Assembly (NCBI RefSeq): GCF_030687495.1
Contig: NZ_CP117435.1
Span: forward strand, 3,476,501 to 3,540,500
Direction of reading: 5' to 3'
Length of the DNA: 64,000 nt
Source: Pseudomonas sp. FP453
GTDB lineage: Bacteria > Pseudomonadota > Gammaproteobacteria > Pseudomonadales > Pseudomonadaceae
Within the stretch, counting starts at the first letter, position 1; each line of letters starts with the position of its first letter. Shown here in pieces: positions 1 to 8,596 of the stretch. Both the position numbers and the translations under genes were made by a program. Below the pieces are notes generated by a model. That model searched no databases and was not told the DNA's origin. It was given only the letters and a program-made list of their open reading frames with translations.

Positions 1-1047
1 GGTTATCTGGGCAGCATGTTGTTGCTGGCGGCGCTGGGCACCGGGTTGCTGGTGGTGCGCGGTGTGGGCATGGATTATGTCGCGCTGGTGATCGGCAATC
101 TTGTGCTGCTGCTCAGTGCGGCAATGAACTGGACCGCCATGCGCGCCTTTGTGCACCGCAAGCCCAACCTGCCGGGGATGTTCGCCGGGTGTGGCGTGTG
201 GTTGCTGATGTGCCTGGTGCCGCAGTTCTATGGCTCGTTGTCGGCACGAGTGACCTTGTATTCGCTGTTGGCCGCCACTTATGGCGTGTTGTCGGCGCTG
301 GAGCTGTGGCGCAAGCGCGACACCCTGGACGTCGCCTACACCCCCGCGCTGGTGCTGACCCTGTGGCACACCGGCTTCTACGTCATACGCGCTTTTACCG
401 ACCCCGGCCTGCCGATCAAAAACGCCCAGCTCTCGGGCGGCGAAGGCGTACCGATTTTCTCGTTCATGTTGTTCGAGTCCATGCTGTACGCCATTGGCAT
501 CGCCTACGTCACCCTGGCGATGGTCAAGGAGCGCGCCGAGTTGCGCTTCAAGGCGGCGGCGTTCAGTGACGCGTTGACCGGTATCGGTAACCGCCGCGCC
601 TTTATGCTCAAGGGTGAAAAACTGCTGGCGGACAGCACCCGCCGCCAGCAAAACGTGGCGCTGTTGCTGTGCGACCTGGATCACTTCAAACGCTTGAACG
701 ACAGCTTCGGCCACCCCATGGGCGACCAGGCATTGATCGCGTTCGCCCAGGTGACCCAGGCGATACTGTGCAAGGGCGATGTGTTCGCGCGTATTGGCGG
801 CGAAGAGTTCGCCTGCCTGTTGGCCGAGAGTGATGACGCCGCCGCGTTCGACGTCGCCGAGCGCATCCGCCGGGCCTTTGCGCAGTTGGACCTGCTGGCG
901 CCGGGGTTCCTCAGCGTGAGCATTGGCATTGTTACCACCAGCCAGGGCGGCCATGACTTGTCACACCTGTTGTCCCTGGCCGACCAGGCGCTGTACCTGG
1001 CCAAGGCGCAGGGGCGCAACCGGGTTCAGGTGGTGGAGACCGCCTAA
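1..1047 (+). CDS. GGDEF-domain protein (putative diguanylate cyclase), 5' end cut by window
   Basis: The reading frame is open back to base 1, so the true start lies upstream. The first ~180 residues form several hydrophobic segments (an integral membrane sensor region). The C-terminal ~165 residues are a GGDEF domain: a DALTGIGNRR start motif, an LLLCDLDHFKRLND metal/substrate segment and the active-site variant GGEEF at about 796-810. GGEEF is compatible with cyclic-di-GMP synthesis from two GTP at the inner membrane. The signal sensed cannot be read from the sequence. It converges on the SDR gene, overlapping it by 4 bases. Confidence 0.88.
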   Translation, partial: GYLGSMLLLAALGTGLLVVRGVGMDYVALVIGNLVLLLSAAMNWTAMRAFVHRKPNLPGMFAGCGVWLLMCLVPQFYGSLSARVTLYSLLAATYGVLSALELWRKRDTLDVAYTPALVLTLWHTGFYVIRAFTDPGLPIKNAQLSGGEGVPIFSFMLFESMLYAIGIAYVTLAMVKERAELRFKAAAFSDALTGIGNRRAFMLKGEKLLADSTRRQQNVALLLCDLDHFKRLNDSFGHPMGDQALIAFAQVTQAILCKGDVFARIGGEEFACLLAESDDAAAFDVAERIRRAFAQLDLLAPGFLSVSIGIVTTSQGGHDLSHLLSLADQALYLAKAQGRNRVQVVETA

Positions 1048-1889
1048 ACCTGTTTGATACGCGACCAGGCAGCGGCCACTTCTTCGGCGCTGCCCGCCTT
1101 GATCCGGGCGAGGTTGCGCGGGTAGTCCACGCCGGGGTTTTCGGTGAAGCGCGTGGCGGTGAATTGGCCGTTGCTGGCGCGCAGGACGTAACCGGTGTCC
1201 TCGCACTGCGCCGATGCCAGGAACACCACCCCCGGCGTCACCCACTCCGGCTTGAGCTCGTCCGGTTCCTCGGTCACGCCCCACATGCGGGTCTTGGCCA
1301 CCGGTGAGATCGCGTTGACCCGAATCCCCGCTTGCGCGCCTTCATGGCTCAGCGCATTCATGATCCCCAGTTGTGCCATCTTGCCGGCACTGTAGGCCAC
1401 CAGGCCGGTCTGCTCGTACTGCGCGTACAGGGCGCGGTCGGAGGTGGTGAGGATGATGCGTGGCGCGCAGGATTGCAGCAGGTGTGGCCAGGCGTGCTTG
1501 CATAGCCACAGCGGGGCATAGAGGTTGATGTCCATGGCGCGTTGCAGGAACGCGGCGTCGAGGTCTTCGATGTTCTGGTAACCCACCCAGCCGGCGTTGT
1601 GAATCAGGATGTCGAGTTGGCCAAAGGCTTCGAGCGCCGCGTGGATCAGTTGCCGGCAACCGTCATCGGTGGACAGCTCGCCGCTGTGGCCGATCACGTT
1701 CAGGCCTTCTTCCTGCAGTGCGGCTGCAGCGGCCTGGGCTACTGTCGCATCGTTGCCGGAACCCACCGTGTCGGCGCCGATATCACTGATGACCACCCGT
1801 GCCCCGCACTGGGCCAGGGCTCGTGCATAGCTGAGCCCCAATCCGCGTGCACCGCCGGTGACGATGGCTGTCTTGCCGGTGAAATCCAT
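1044..1889 (-). CDS. SDR-family NAD(P)-dependent oxidoreductase
   Basis: 281 residues, a normal classical SDR length. Visible: Rossmann cofactor motif TGGARGLG (residues 11-18), NNAG-equivalent HNAG (97-100), catalytic Ser149/150 and the YSAGK pair Tyr166/Lys170. The start is set by an AGGAGGG ribosome site 8 bases before the ATG at 1889; a longer frame to 1967 has no such site and adds a non-conserved leader. The family oxidises or reduces alcohols/ketones in the cytosol; the substrate is unknown. It is divergent from the lipoprotein hydrolase gene. Confidence 0.85.
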   Translation of the reverse strand: MDFTGKTAIVTGGARGLGLSYARALAQCGARVVISDIGADTVGSGNDATVAQAAAAALQEEGLNVIGHSGELSTDDGCRQLIHAALEAFGQLDILIHNAGWVGYQNIEDLDAAFLQRAMDINLYAPLWLCKHAWPHLLQSCAPRIILTTSDRALYAQYEQTGLVAYSAGKMAQLGIMNALSHEGAQAGIRVNAISPVAKTRMWGVTEEPDELKPEWVTPGVVFLASAQCEDTGYVLRASNGQFTATRFTENPGVDYPRNLARIKAGSAEEVAAAWSRIKQV

Positions 1890-2051
1890 ATGCTTGCCCT
1901 CCTGTTTGGCCGACCACCCTAACAATCCCTGCACGCATTGTTCAATGCTGTAACACTTTGCAAGCAATCCCCGTTTACGACTGTCGAATTAATTCCTGCC
2001 TGCACGGGCCATCTGTTAAAACCCCTGCTTCACCTTTGCCCTGGAACCTTC

Positions 2052-2978
2052 ATGTCTTCACGTTTTCTCTCGCGCCTGCGCCTGCGCTGGTTGCCCTTGT
2101 TGTGCATGGCGCTGTTGATCGTCGGCCTGCCGGTGGGTTGCAGCGTGCTGCAACAAAAAGAACGCGAGCTGGTGTTTCGGATCGAGCCGGGCACCGCCGG
2201 CTGGTACACCGGCCTGCCCAAGGCCGTGCAGGAGTTCGAACTCAAGCCCGCCAGCTTCAAATCGGGGCAGAACATCCATGCCTGGTGGTACCCGGCGGCC
2301 AAGAAGGACGCGCCTGCGATCCTCTACCTCCACGGCGTGCGCTGGAACCTTACCGGGCAACTGTTTCGCATCGAGCAATTGCACGCCCTGGGCTACTCGG
2401 TACTGGCCATCGACTATCGCGGTTTCGGCCAGAGCCACGGCGAGCTGCCGTCGGAAACCACGGTGTACGAAGATGCGCGCATCGCCTGGGAACGCTTCCA
2501 GACCCTGCAACCCGACCCGAGCAAACGCCTGATCTACGGGCATTCCCTCGGCGGTGCAGTGGCCATCGACCTCGCGGCCGAACTGGGCAAGCAGGTGCCG
2601 TTGCCGGTGCGCGGGCTGGTGATCGAATCCACCTTTACCTCGTTGGCGGATGTGGCCACGGCCGTGGCGAATACCTCGTTGCCGGTGCGCTGGTTGCTGT
2701 CGCAGAAGTTCGATTCCATCGACAAGATCGCCGACATCCATATGCCGCTGCTGGTGGTGCATGGCCTCGATGATCGCTATGTGCCGCCGCGCTTCAGCGA
2801 GCAATTGTTCAACGCCGCCCAGGAACCCAAGCGCTTGTTGCTGGTGCCCGGCGCCAGCCATAACAACAGCATGAGCCTGGCCGGACGCAGCTATGGCCAG
2901 GCGTTGGACAAATTGATGCAGGCAGAGATGCCCCCTCAGGTGGTGACGCACTCCACAGGCCGCAACGGCGACTCGTAA
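2052..2978 (+). CDS. Alpha/beta-hydrolase lipoprotein
   Basis: 308 residues from the ATG at 2052. The N-terminus is a lipoprotein signal: basic start, hydrophobic stretch, lipobox-like LPVGC with Cys30, so a membrane-anchored location is likely. The hydrolase fold shows an LHG oxyanion region (93-95), nucleophile elbow GHSLGG (163-168, Ser165), acid in HGLDDRYVPP and His in GASHNN. It resembles the BEM46/YfhR-type serine hydrolases of pseudomonads. The substrate is unknown. A longer frame from 1938 would lose the signal peptide and was not chosen. Confidence 0.82.
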   Translation: MSSRFLSRLRLRWLPLLCMALLIVGLPVGCSVLQQKERELVFRIEPGTAGWYTGLPKAVQEFELKPASFKSGQNIHAWWYPAAKKDAPAILYLHGVRWNLTGQLFRIEQLHALGYSVLAIDYRGFGQSHGELPSETTVYEDARIAWERFQTLQPDPSKRLIYGHSLGGAVAIDLAAELGKQVPLPVRGLVIESTFTSLADVATAVANTSLPVRWLLSQKFDSIDKIADIHMPLLVVHGLDDRYVPPRFSEQLFNAAQEPKRLLLVPGASHNNSMSLAGRSYGQALDKLMQAEMPPQVVTHSTGRNGDS

Positions 2979-3170
2979 AAGCGCTTTTCGGCACTGGGTT
3001 CGCGCTTGCGTGTCAAGCGCAAACCCTGGCCATACTGGCCCGCGCCGAAAGTTGATCAAATATTAACCTTTGGTTAAATCGCCATACCTGCCGGGGTCTT
3101 GCAAAGTTATCCACAGAGATACCCACGGTTTTCGTGGACAACTCTTTTTACTTTTTTACGATTTTTTTGC

Positions 3171-4331
3171 TCAGTAAATGCTTTCGGGAAATGTACCCGG
3201 CAGCAAAATCTCGCGATTCACATCGCGTATATCCTTATAGCCACACAGGGCCATCGACACGTCCAGTTCGCGGGCGATGATGTCGAGGGCCTTGGTCACG
3301 CCCGCCTCGCCCATTGCGCCCAAACCATACAAGTGCGGGCGCCCGATCATGGTGCCTTTGGCGCCCAGTGCTATCGCCTTGAGCACGTCCTGGCCGGAAC
3401 GGATACCGCCATCGAGCCACACCTCAATGCGTTCCCCCACCGCTTCGACAATCGCCGGCAATTGGCTGATGCTCGACGGTGCGCCGTCCAGTTGACGGCC
3501 ACCGTGATTGCTCACCACCAGCGCGTCCGCGCCGGCATTGGCCGCCAGCCGGGCGTCTTCCACATCGAGGATGCCCTTGATGATCAGCTTGCCGCCCCAG
3601 CACTTCTTGATCCACTCCACATCGTCCCAGCTCAGGCGCGGGTCGAATTGCTGGGCGGTCCACGACGACAGCGAACTCATGTCCGCCACGCCTTTGACAT
3701 GCCCGACGATATTGCCGAAGCCCCGGCGCTGGGTGCCGAGCATACCCATCACCCAGCGCGGCTTGGTGGCCATGTTGAGGATATTCGGCAAGGTCAGCTT
3801 GGGCGGCGCCGACAGGCCGTTGATCAGGTCCTTGTGGCGTTGCCCGAGGATCTGCAGGTCGAGGGTCAATACCAATGCGTCCACGCCAGCGGCCTTGGCC
3901 CGCTCGATCAGTTGCTCGATAAAGCTGCGGTCGCGCATCACATACAACTGGAACCAGAACGGCTGGCCGACGTGTTCGGCGATGTCTTCCAGCGAGCAGA
4001 TGCTCATGGTCGACAAGGTATAGCGCAGGCCAAACGCGGCGGCGGCGCGGGCGGTGAGAATCTCGCCATCGGCATGCTGCATGCCGGCCAGACCGGTGGG
4101 CGCGAGGGCCACGGGCATCGCCATGTCCTGGCCGATCATGGTGGCGCGGATCGAACGCTCGTCGATATTGCGCGCCACGCGCTGGCGGAATTTGATACGG
4201 GCAAAATCGCTTTCATTGGCCCGGTAGGTGCTTTCAGTCCAGGAGCCGGAATCGGCGTAGTCGTAGAACATCCTGGGGACACGTTTTTGCGCCAGTTTGC
4301 GTAAATCTTCGATGGTGGTGATCAACGACAT
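3171..4331 (-). CDS. FMN-dependent alpha-hydroxy-acid oxidase/dehydrogenase (LldD-like)
   Basis: 386 residues, the usual length for L-lactate dehydrogenase LldD and relatives. Visible: N-terminal RKLAQKRVPRMFYDYADSGS, the FMN barrel, the catalytic SNHGGRQLDG block near residue 280 and the phosphate-binding DGGIRSG and GRPHLYG segments. Members oxidise L-lactate or similar 2-hydroxy acids and pass electrons to quinone or O2. The exact substrate is not fixed, because no lactate permease or D-lactate dehydrogenase lies nearby. The start at 4331 follows a GGTCACTCAG leader; the extension to 4376 is not conserved. Divergent from a DeoR-type regulator that may control it. Confidence 0.85.
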   Translation of the reverse strand: MSLITTIEDLRKLAQKRVPRMFYDYADSGSWTESTYRANESDFARIKFRQRVARNIDERSIRATMIGQDMAMPVALAPTGLAGMQHADGEILTARAAAAFGLRYTLSTMSICSLEDIAEHVGQPFWFQLYVMRDRSFIEQLIERAKAAGVDALVLTLDLQILGQRHKDLINGLSAPPKLTLPNILNMATKPRWVMGMLGTQRRGFGNIVGHVKGVADMSSLSSWTAQQFDPRLSWDDVEWIKKCWGGKLIIKGILDVEDARLAANAGADALVVSNHGGRQLDGAPSSISQLPAIVEAVGERIEVWLDGGIRSGQDVLKAIALGAKGTMIGRPHLYGLGAMGEAGVTKALDIIARELDVSMALCGYKDIRDVNREILLPGTFPESIY

Positions 4332-4423
4332 CTGAGTGACCTCTCCCTGAGCTGAACACAGAGAGTAACCGCCCATCGGCGGCGCAACCAGCCATTGCGT
4401 TTACATCGGCGGACGACTAATCT

Positions 4424-4452
4424 CGCACAAAACCGCATAAAGGCGCACAAAC
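4424..4452 (+). promoter_or_regulatory. Candidate regulator operator: direct repeat CGCACAAA before the DeoR gene
   Basis: Two copies of CGCACAAA (4424-4431 and 4443-4450 or one base either side) lie immediately before the regulator start codon, in the 121-base gap between it and the oxidase gene. Spacing is about 19 bases, near two helical turns. This may be an autoregulatory DeoR operator; only the repeat is seen, binding is inferred. Confidence 0.25.
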
Positions 4453-5238
4453 ATGCACGACACCCACGCCGCCATCGACCTGCCTTCGTTGCGCAAACAG
4501 AAGATCCTGTTGCTGCTGGAGCGCGACGGCAAAGTCACCGCCGCCGACTTGGTGGAGCACTTTGCCGTGTCCCCGGACACCATCCGCCGCGACCTCGGCG
4601 AACTCGCCGCCGCGGGCCTGCTGCAACGTGTCCACGGCGGCGCCCTGCCCCGGCCCAAGGACACCGGCAAGGATTTCTTCACCCGCGTCGGCGAGACCAA
4701 CGCCGCCAAGCGCCACCTCGCGCAACTGGCCGCCGAGCGGGTCGAAGATGGCCAGATCGTGCTGTTCGACTCCGGCTCGACCACCTTGCAGATCGCCCAG
4801 TCACTGCCGCGCTCGATCCGCCTGACCGTGGTCACGCCGTCGCCGATGATCGCCATCGCGCTGGCGGACCATCCCGACGTGAAAGTGATCCTCGCGGGCG
4901 GCCAACTCAACCCGGCCACCTTGTCCACCAGCGGCCACGAAGCCGTGCGCCTGATTCAAGGCGTGAAGGCCGACCTGCTGTTTACCGGCGTGTGCGCGCT
5001 GCACCCGCAGGTCGGCATCACCTCCCTGCATTTCGATGAAGTGGCGGTCAAGCAAGCCCTGCTCGACAGCGCCTCCCAGGTGATCGCGGTGACCATGGCC
5101 GACAAGCTCGGCGCGGTGGAACCCTTTGTGGTGGCGCCGTGCAGCCGCATTCACACGCTGATTACCGAGTGGCATGTGCCGAGCGTGGAGGCCTATGAGC
5201 AGTTGGGGATGGAAGTGCTGCGGGTGGAAGTCGAATAG
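4453..5238 (+). CDS. DeoR/GlpR-family transcriptional regulator
   Basis: 261 residues. The N-terminal winged helix carries the DeoR signature (KILLLLERDGKVTAADLVEH, then VSPDTIRRDL and LQRVHGGALP). The C-terminal sugar-phosphate sensor domain follows with FDSGSTTLQIA and ILAGGQLN, the ligand-binding motifs of the DeoRC fold. Such proteins usually repress a neighbouring catabolic gene and are released by a phosphorylated intermediate. The divergent hydroxy-acid oxidase is the obvious candidate target, by position only. A strong hairpin terminator follows. Confidence 0.85.
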   Translation: MHDTHAAIDLPSLRKQKILLLLERDGKVTAADLVEHFAVSPDTIRRDLGELAAAGLLQRVHGGALPRPKDTGKDFFTRVGETNAAKRHLAQLAAERVEDGQIVLFDSGSTTLQIAQSLPRSIRLTVVTPSPMIAIALADHPDVKVILAGGQLNPATLSTSGHEAVRLIQGVKADLLFTGVCALHPQVGITSLHFDEVAVKQALLDSASQVIAVTMADKLGAVEPFVVAPCSRIHTLITEWHVPSVEAYEQLGMEVLRVEVE

Positions 5239-5258
5239 GTCATCACCCCTGAATGAAA

Positions 5259-5287
5259 ACCGGCGCCTCAGAGGCGCCGGTATTTTT
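5259..5287 (+). terminator. Rho-independent terminator after the DeoR-type regulator gene
   Basis: A perfect GC-rich hairpin (arms ACCGGCGCCT/AGGCGCCGGT at 5259-5281) is followed by TATTTTT. It sits between convergent genes and may serve both strands. Confidence 0.8.
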
Positions 5288-5297
5288 CATGCACGTT

Positions 5298-5504
5298 TCA
5301 GCCCTTGCGATGCTCCGGCATCTGGCGCTTGGGCCCGAACATCGCCCAGGCAATCAAGCCCAGCAGCGGCACGAAGATCAGGATCACCAGCCACAAGCCC
5401 TTGCTCTCCCAGCCCCCCGTGCTGCGCAATACGGTATTGATCGCCCACAATTCCAGCACCAGCAGAATCACGGCCAAACCGATCCAGATATATTGAATTT
5501 CCAT
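5298..5504 (-). CDS. PLD nuclease N-terminal (PLDc_N) domain small membrane protein
   Basis: 68 residues with two hydrophobic helices (about 5-25 and 37-55) joined by a short polar loop, then a basic tail ending PKRQMPEHRKG. This is the PLDc_N pattern, found alone in many small inner-membrane proteins and as the N-terminus of cardiolipin synthases. No catalytic HKD motif is present, so it is not an enzyme by itself. An AGGTGAAGC ribosome site precedes the ATG. Confidence 0.75.
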   Translation of the reverse strand: MEIQYIWIGLAVILLVLELWAINTVLRSTGGWESKGLWLVILIFVPLLGLIAWAMFGPKRQMPEHRKG

Positions 5505-5575
5505 GCTTCACCTCCCAGGTCGTATGGGTTAGGTCAAGCATCGGCCGTGAGGGTTCATTAAAAGTTCTGCGACAA

Positions 5576-5603
5576 GGAAAAACCCCCCTCAGGCCACTGA
5601 GGG
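5576..5603 (-). terminator. Rho-independent terminator after the DUF3079 gene
   Basis: On the minus strand the arms CCCTCA/TGAGGG (5598-5603 with 5586-5591) close a hairpin that includes the stop codon of the DUF3079 gene, followed by GGGGTTTTTCC. Confidence 0.6.
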
Positions 5604-5798
5604 TTCATCGGTCACTGGCGGCTCGGGGGCAAGGCCCCAATCGCCGTGCTCGTACCAGTCATCCCCGAGCATCTCCGCCGGGTGCATGGTGCGGTCGGCG
5701 CCATTGCCGCAGGCCAGGTCGGCCGTAGCGCAATAGCGATCACAGCCCCAGCAGATACGCTCGGGGTGCTTGGGGTGCAGCGGGAAAGGCTTGGCCAT
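5589..5798 (-). CDS. DUF3079-type small cysteine protein
   Basis: 69 residues. Conserved features are HPERICWGCDRYC, a second Cys in DLACGNG and the HPAEMLGDDW block, which match the DUF3079 family as I remember it. Four to five Cys/His residues suggest a small metal-binding domain. There is no signal peptide or membrane helix. Function unknown. It stands alone between a terminator and a REPIN. Confidence 0.7.
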   Translation of the reverse strand: MAKPFPLHPKHPERICWGCDRYCATADLACGNGADRTMHPAEMLGDDWYEHGDWGLAPEPPVTDEPSVA

Positions 5799-5912
5799 GA
5801 TGAGGTTTCCTGGCGGCGAGCAATCACTGCAACTTACGCTTATCGCCTAAGCCGGAACTTGACCAACATCAAGCCGACCAGACCCAAAGTACCTGATACA
5901 TACAAATCCAAA

Positions 5913-6001
5913 TGTGGGAGCTGGCTTGCCTGCGATAGCGCCCTGTCAGTTTGCACATCAGTGACTGACAGACCGCTATCGCAGGCAAGCCAGCTCCCAC
6001 A
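5913..6001. repeat. REPIN: inverted pair of REP sequences (GGGAGCTGGCTTGCC family)
   Basis: GTGGGAGCTGGCTTGCCTGC at the left end is matched by its reverse complement at the right end, separated by about 45 bases. The same REP core recurs at 10991, 25657, 30450, 30822 and in the 54.6-55.1 kb tandem array, so this is the dominant REP family here. No REP-associated transposase gene is in the window. Confidence 0.85.
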
Positions 6002-6032
6002 GTAAGCATTCTCCCCAGAGCTTTATCGCACG

Positions 6033-7652
6033 CTAGACCTTGAACCGCGCCACCGTCTGGTGCAGCGCACTCGCCATCCCCGCCAGGTCATGCCCCGCCG
6101 TTTCGGTATGCAACGCGCCCTGCAACACCTGCTGCGACAAGCTGCGAATCCCCACCAGGTTGCGATCCACCTCCCGCGCCACCAGCGCCTGTTCCTCGGT
6201 GGCGCTGGCAATCATCAGGTTGCGTTCGTTGATCTGCGAGATCGAGCGGGTGATTTCCTCCAGGGCCTCACCCGAGCGTTGCGCCACGCCGAGGGTGGCC
6301 TGCACGCGCTCGCTGCTGCTGTGCATCGCCGCCACGGCGTGTTCGGTGTCTTGGCGGATATTGCCGATCATCTGCTCGATCTCCTGGGTCGAGGCCTGGG
6401 TGCGATGGGCCAGCGCACGCACTTCATCGGCCACCACCGCGAACCCGCGCCCGGCATCGCCGGCCCGGGCCGCCTCGATGGCGGCGTTGAGGGCCAGCAG
6501 GTTGGTCTGGTCGGCAATGCTGCGGATCACTTCGAGCACGCCGCTGATGTCTTGCACGCGCCCGGCCAGTTGCTGGATGCGCTCCGAGGTTTCCACCACG
6601 CCGGTGGCCAGGGTGTTGATCGACGCCACGGTTTCCTGGACCTGGGCACGCCCGCGCTGGGCCGTCTGTTCCGACAGGCGCGAAGCCTCGCTGGTGCTCA
6701 CTGCATTGCGCGCGACTTCGTCCACGGCGGCAGTCATTTCGTTGACCGCCGTGGCCGCCTGTTCGATCTCCTGCCCTTGGGACTGCAAGCTGCCGCTGGT
6801 CTGGCTGCTGACCGCGCTGAGTTCTTCGGAAGAGCTGGCCACGCCGTCCACCGAGGCCGCGATGTGGCGCACCATCTGGTTAAGGTTCTGCTGCATATGG
6901 TGCAGGTTGCGCATCACACTGCCGTCGGCGCTGTTGCCCAGCGGTACGTCGATGGTCAGGTCGCCCTCGGCGATGTGGTTCAACACGCGCGCCACTTCAT
7001 CCGGCTCGCCGCCCAACGGCCGGGTCACACTGCGGGTGACGATCACGGCGGCCGCGACCACCAGGGCCAGGCACAGCAGGAACAGCCCGATCATGTTGCG
7101 CCGCGCCTCGTCATACAGAACCTGCGCCGCCTGTTCACGCTCGCTGAATAACCGCCCTTGCATCGCCATCAGCGCGTCCAGGCTCTTGAACACCTGCGCT
7201 TCGGCCGGCATCACCTGTTGCTTGAGCTGGGCCAGGCCCTGTTCACGGGCACCTTGCTTGATCAGCGCCTGCACCTGGGTGAACGCCGCCACATAGGTTT
7301 CGCGGTGGTTTTTCAAGGTCGCGTAGGCGGCCTTGCCTTCGGCACTGTCGAGCAGCGGTTCAAGGGTGGCGAAGGCCTCGGTGATGCGCTGGCGCGTGGT
7401 GCCGATGGCCTCCTGGGCCTGCTGATTGTCCTGGTTGATCAGCAGGTCGCGGGTGTTGCGCCCGTTATCCCGCACGCCGGTGGCAATCACCATGATCGGT
7501 GCGATCCGCGGCCAGTCCTGCTGCACGATCTGCTCGGACTGCTGCTTGAGGGTTGCCAGGTCGTGCAAGGCGTAAAACACCAAGCCCACCAGGGCCAGCG
7601 GCGCAATCGCGAAGCCGATGACAATGCGTTGTGCCGTGGTTAACTGCGTCAT
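6033..7652 (-). CDS. Methyl-accepting chemotaxis protein
   Basis: 539 residues. Order: TM1 (about 10-30), a periplasmic four-helix-type ligand domain (~30-190), TM2 ([18 protein letters not shown]), HAMP starting at [15 protein letters not shown], then the cytoplasmic coiled coil with the CheA/CheW-binding hairpin ([19 protein letters not shown]) and flanking methylation helices. The [15 protein letters not shown] start is common in Pseudomonas receptors. Ligand unknown. The start at 7652 is preferred over 7661 because AAGGA lies 9 bases upstream of it, but overlaps the earlier ATG. No che genes are adjacent. Confidence 0.9.
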   Translation of the reverse strand: MTQLTTAQRIVIGFAIAPLALVGLVFYALHDLATLKQQSEQIVQQDWPRIAPIMVIATGVRDNGRNTRDLLINQDNQQAQEAIGTTRQRITEAFATLEPLLDSAEGKAAYATLKNHRETYVAAFTQVQALIKQGAREQGLAQLKQQVMPAEAQVFKSLDALMAMQGRLFSEREQAAQVLYDEARRNMIGLFLLCLALVVAAAVIVTRSVTRPLGGEPDEVARVLNHIAEGDLTIDVPLGNSADGSVMRNLHHMQQNLNQMVRHIAASVDGVASSSEELSAVSSQTSGSLQSQGQEIEQAATAVNEMTAAVDEVARNAVSTSEASRLSEQTAQRGRAQVQETVASINTLATGVVETSERIQQLAGRVQDISGVLEVIRSIADQTNLLALNAAIEAARAGDAGRGFAVVADEVRALAHRTQASTQEIEQMIGNIRQDTEHAVAAMHSSSERVQATLGVAQRSGEALEEITRSISQINERNLMIASATEEQALVAREVDRNLVGIRSLSQQVLQGALHTETAGHDLAGMASALHQTVARFKV

Positions 7653-7697
7653 TCTGAACATTCCTTGATGAAAACCTGCCCACCATGGGCAGCATCT

Positions 7698-7729
7698 ATA
7701 AAAACCGGTTGAGGGTGCTGATCACCCTC
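7698..7729 (-). terminator. Rho-independent terminator after nrdG
   Basis: On the minus strand GAGGGTG/CACCCTC arms (7723-7729 with 7711-7717) enclose the nrdG stop codon and are followed by AACCGGTTTTTATAG. Confidence 0.6.
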
Positions 7730-8417
7730 GCAATACAAAAGCGGGAAACAACTCGTGCAAACGGCCCCATAACTCCGGCAAGCGGGCCTGCACCGGTGAA
7801 GTCGGCAGTTGCGGATCGAGCATGCTCGCCGTGCGCACCAGCTGTACGGCAAAGCGCTGCACACCCAAGGCCTGCAAACGCTGGGCCAGCAGCAGCAAGC
7901 GTGGCGGATCGATCAAGTGCCAATGCACGGTGGTGCGGCATTCGTAGTCCACACCGCTGGCCAGCAGGGTGTCGAGGCTGCGCCAGTTGGCGGTGCCGCT
8001 GCCCTTGACCTGGGTGACCGACGGGCAATCCTCGGCCAGCGCCTTGACGTCAAACCCGACCCAGTCGGCATGGCGCAAGGCATTGGCAAACCCTGCCGGC
8101 TTGATCCCGGCACTGTGCAGGCCAATGCGAAAACCCATCGCGCGCACTTCATCCATGGCCGCCGGCAAGCCTTCCTGCAAGGTCGGCTCGCCGCCGCTGA
8201 ACACCACTGCATCGAGCAAATCCTGGCGGCGCTGGAGAAACAGCAACACCCGGCGCCAATCCATCTCCGTGCTGGCGCGCGGCGGGATCAGGTCCGGGTT
8301 GTGGCAATACCGACACCGCCAGGCACAGCCCTGGCAGAACAGCACGCAGGCGAGCATGCCGGGGTAGTCGAGGGTGGTCAGGGGCACCAGGCCCCCGACC
8401 CGTAGCGCTCGACTCAT
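7722..8417 (-). CDS. nrdG: Anaerobic ribonucleotide reductase activating enzyme
   Basis: 231 residues. A radical-SAM protein with the cluster motif CQGCAWRCRYCHNP near residue 30 (CX3CX2C) and the GGEPTLQ SAM-binding motif near residue 78. It installs the glycyl radical on the class III ribonucleotide reductase, using SAM and reduced flavodoxin. Its ATG overlaps the stop of the small glycyl-radical-domain gene (ATGA), so the three genes are one operon. It is longer than the E. coli NrdG (~150 residues) and belongs to the longer form found with this NrdD type. Confidence 0.9.
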   Translation of the reverse strand: MSRALRVGGLVPLTTLDYPGMLACVLFCQGCAWRCRYCHNPDLIPPRASTEMDWRRVLLFLQRRQDLLDAVVFSGGEPTLQEGLPAAMDEVRAMGFRIGLHSAGIKPAGFANALRHADWVGFDVKALAEDCPSVTQVKGSGTANWRSLDTLLASGVDYECRTTVHWHLIDPPRLLLLAQRLQALGVQRFAVQLVRTASMLDPQLPTSPVQARLPELWGRLHELFPAFVLRG

Positions 8418-8569
8418 TGGCGCCCGGCCACGGCGGCCGCTTCGGTGAAGTGCACGCGCTCCTTGTGTTCGGACTGCTTGCCGGGGTTGAACGCCGACAC
8501 CGGCCGGTGATAACCCATCACCCGGGTCCAGACTTCGCAGCGCTGACGTTGTGGCTGGGTTGCTTGCAT
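8414..8569 (-). CDS. Small protein carrying the NrdD glycyl-radical motif (detached C-terminus)
   Basis: 51 residues: a short Gln/Arg-rich start, then CEVWTRVMGYHRPVSAFN and a Lys/Glu/Arg-rich end. RVMGYHRP matches the glycyl-radical loop that normally ends class III reductases (compare RTCGYLG in enteric NrdD); Gly19 would be the radical site. It has its own AAGGAG ribosome site 8 bases before the ATG. It starts 27 bases after the NrdD TAA, in the same frame, and its stop overlaps the nrdG start. The large NrdD here ends right after its zinc-finger cysteines and lacks this loop, so the two peptides probably make one enzyme. Whether this split is normal in pseudomonads I could not check. Confidence 0.85.
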   Translation of the reverse strand: MQATQPQRQRCEVWTRVMGYHRPVSAFNPGKQSEHKERVHFTEAAAVAGRQ

Positions 8570-8596
8570 GGTGAATCTCCTTGGGGTTGAAAAAAC

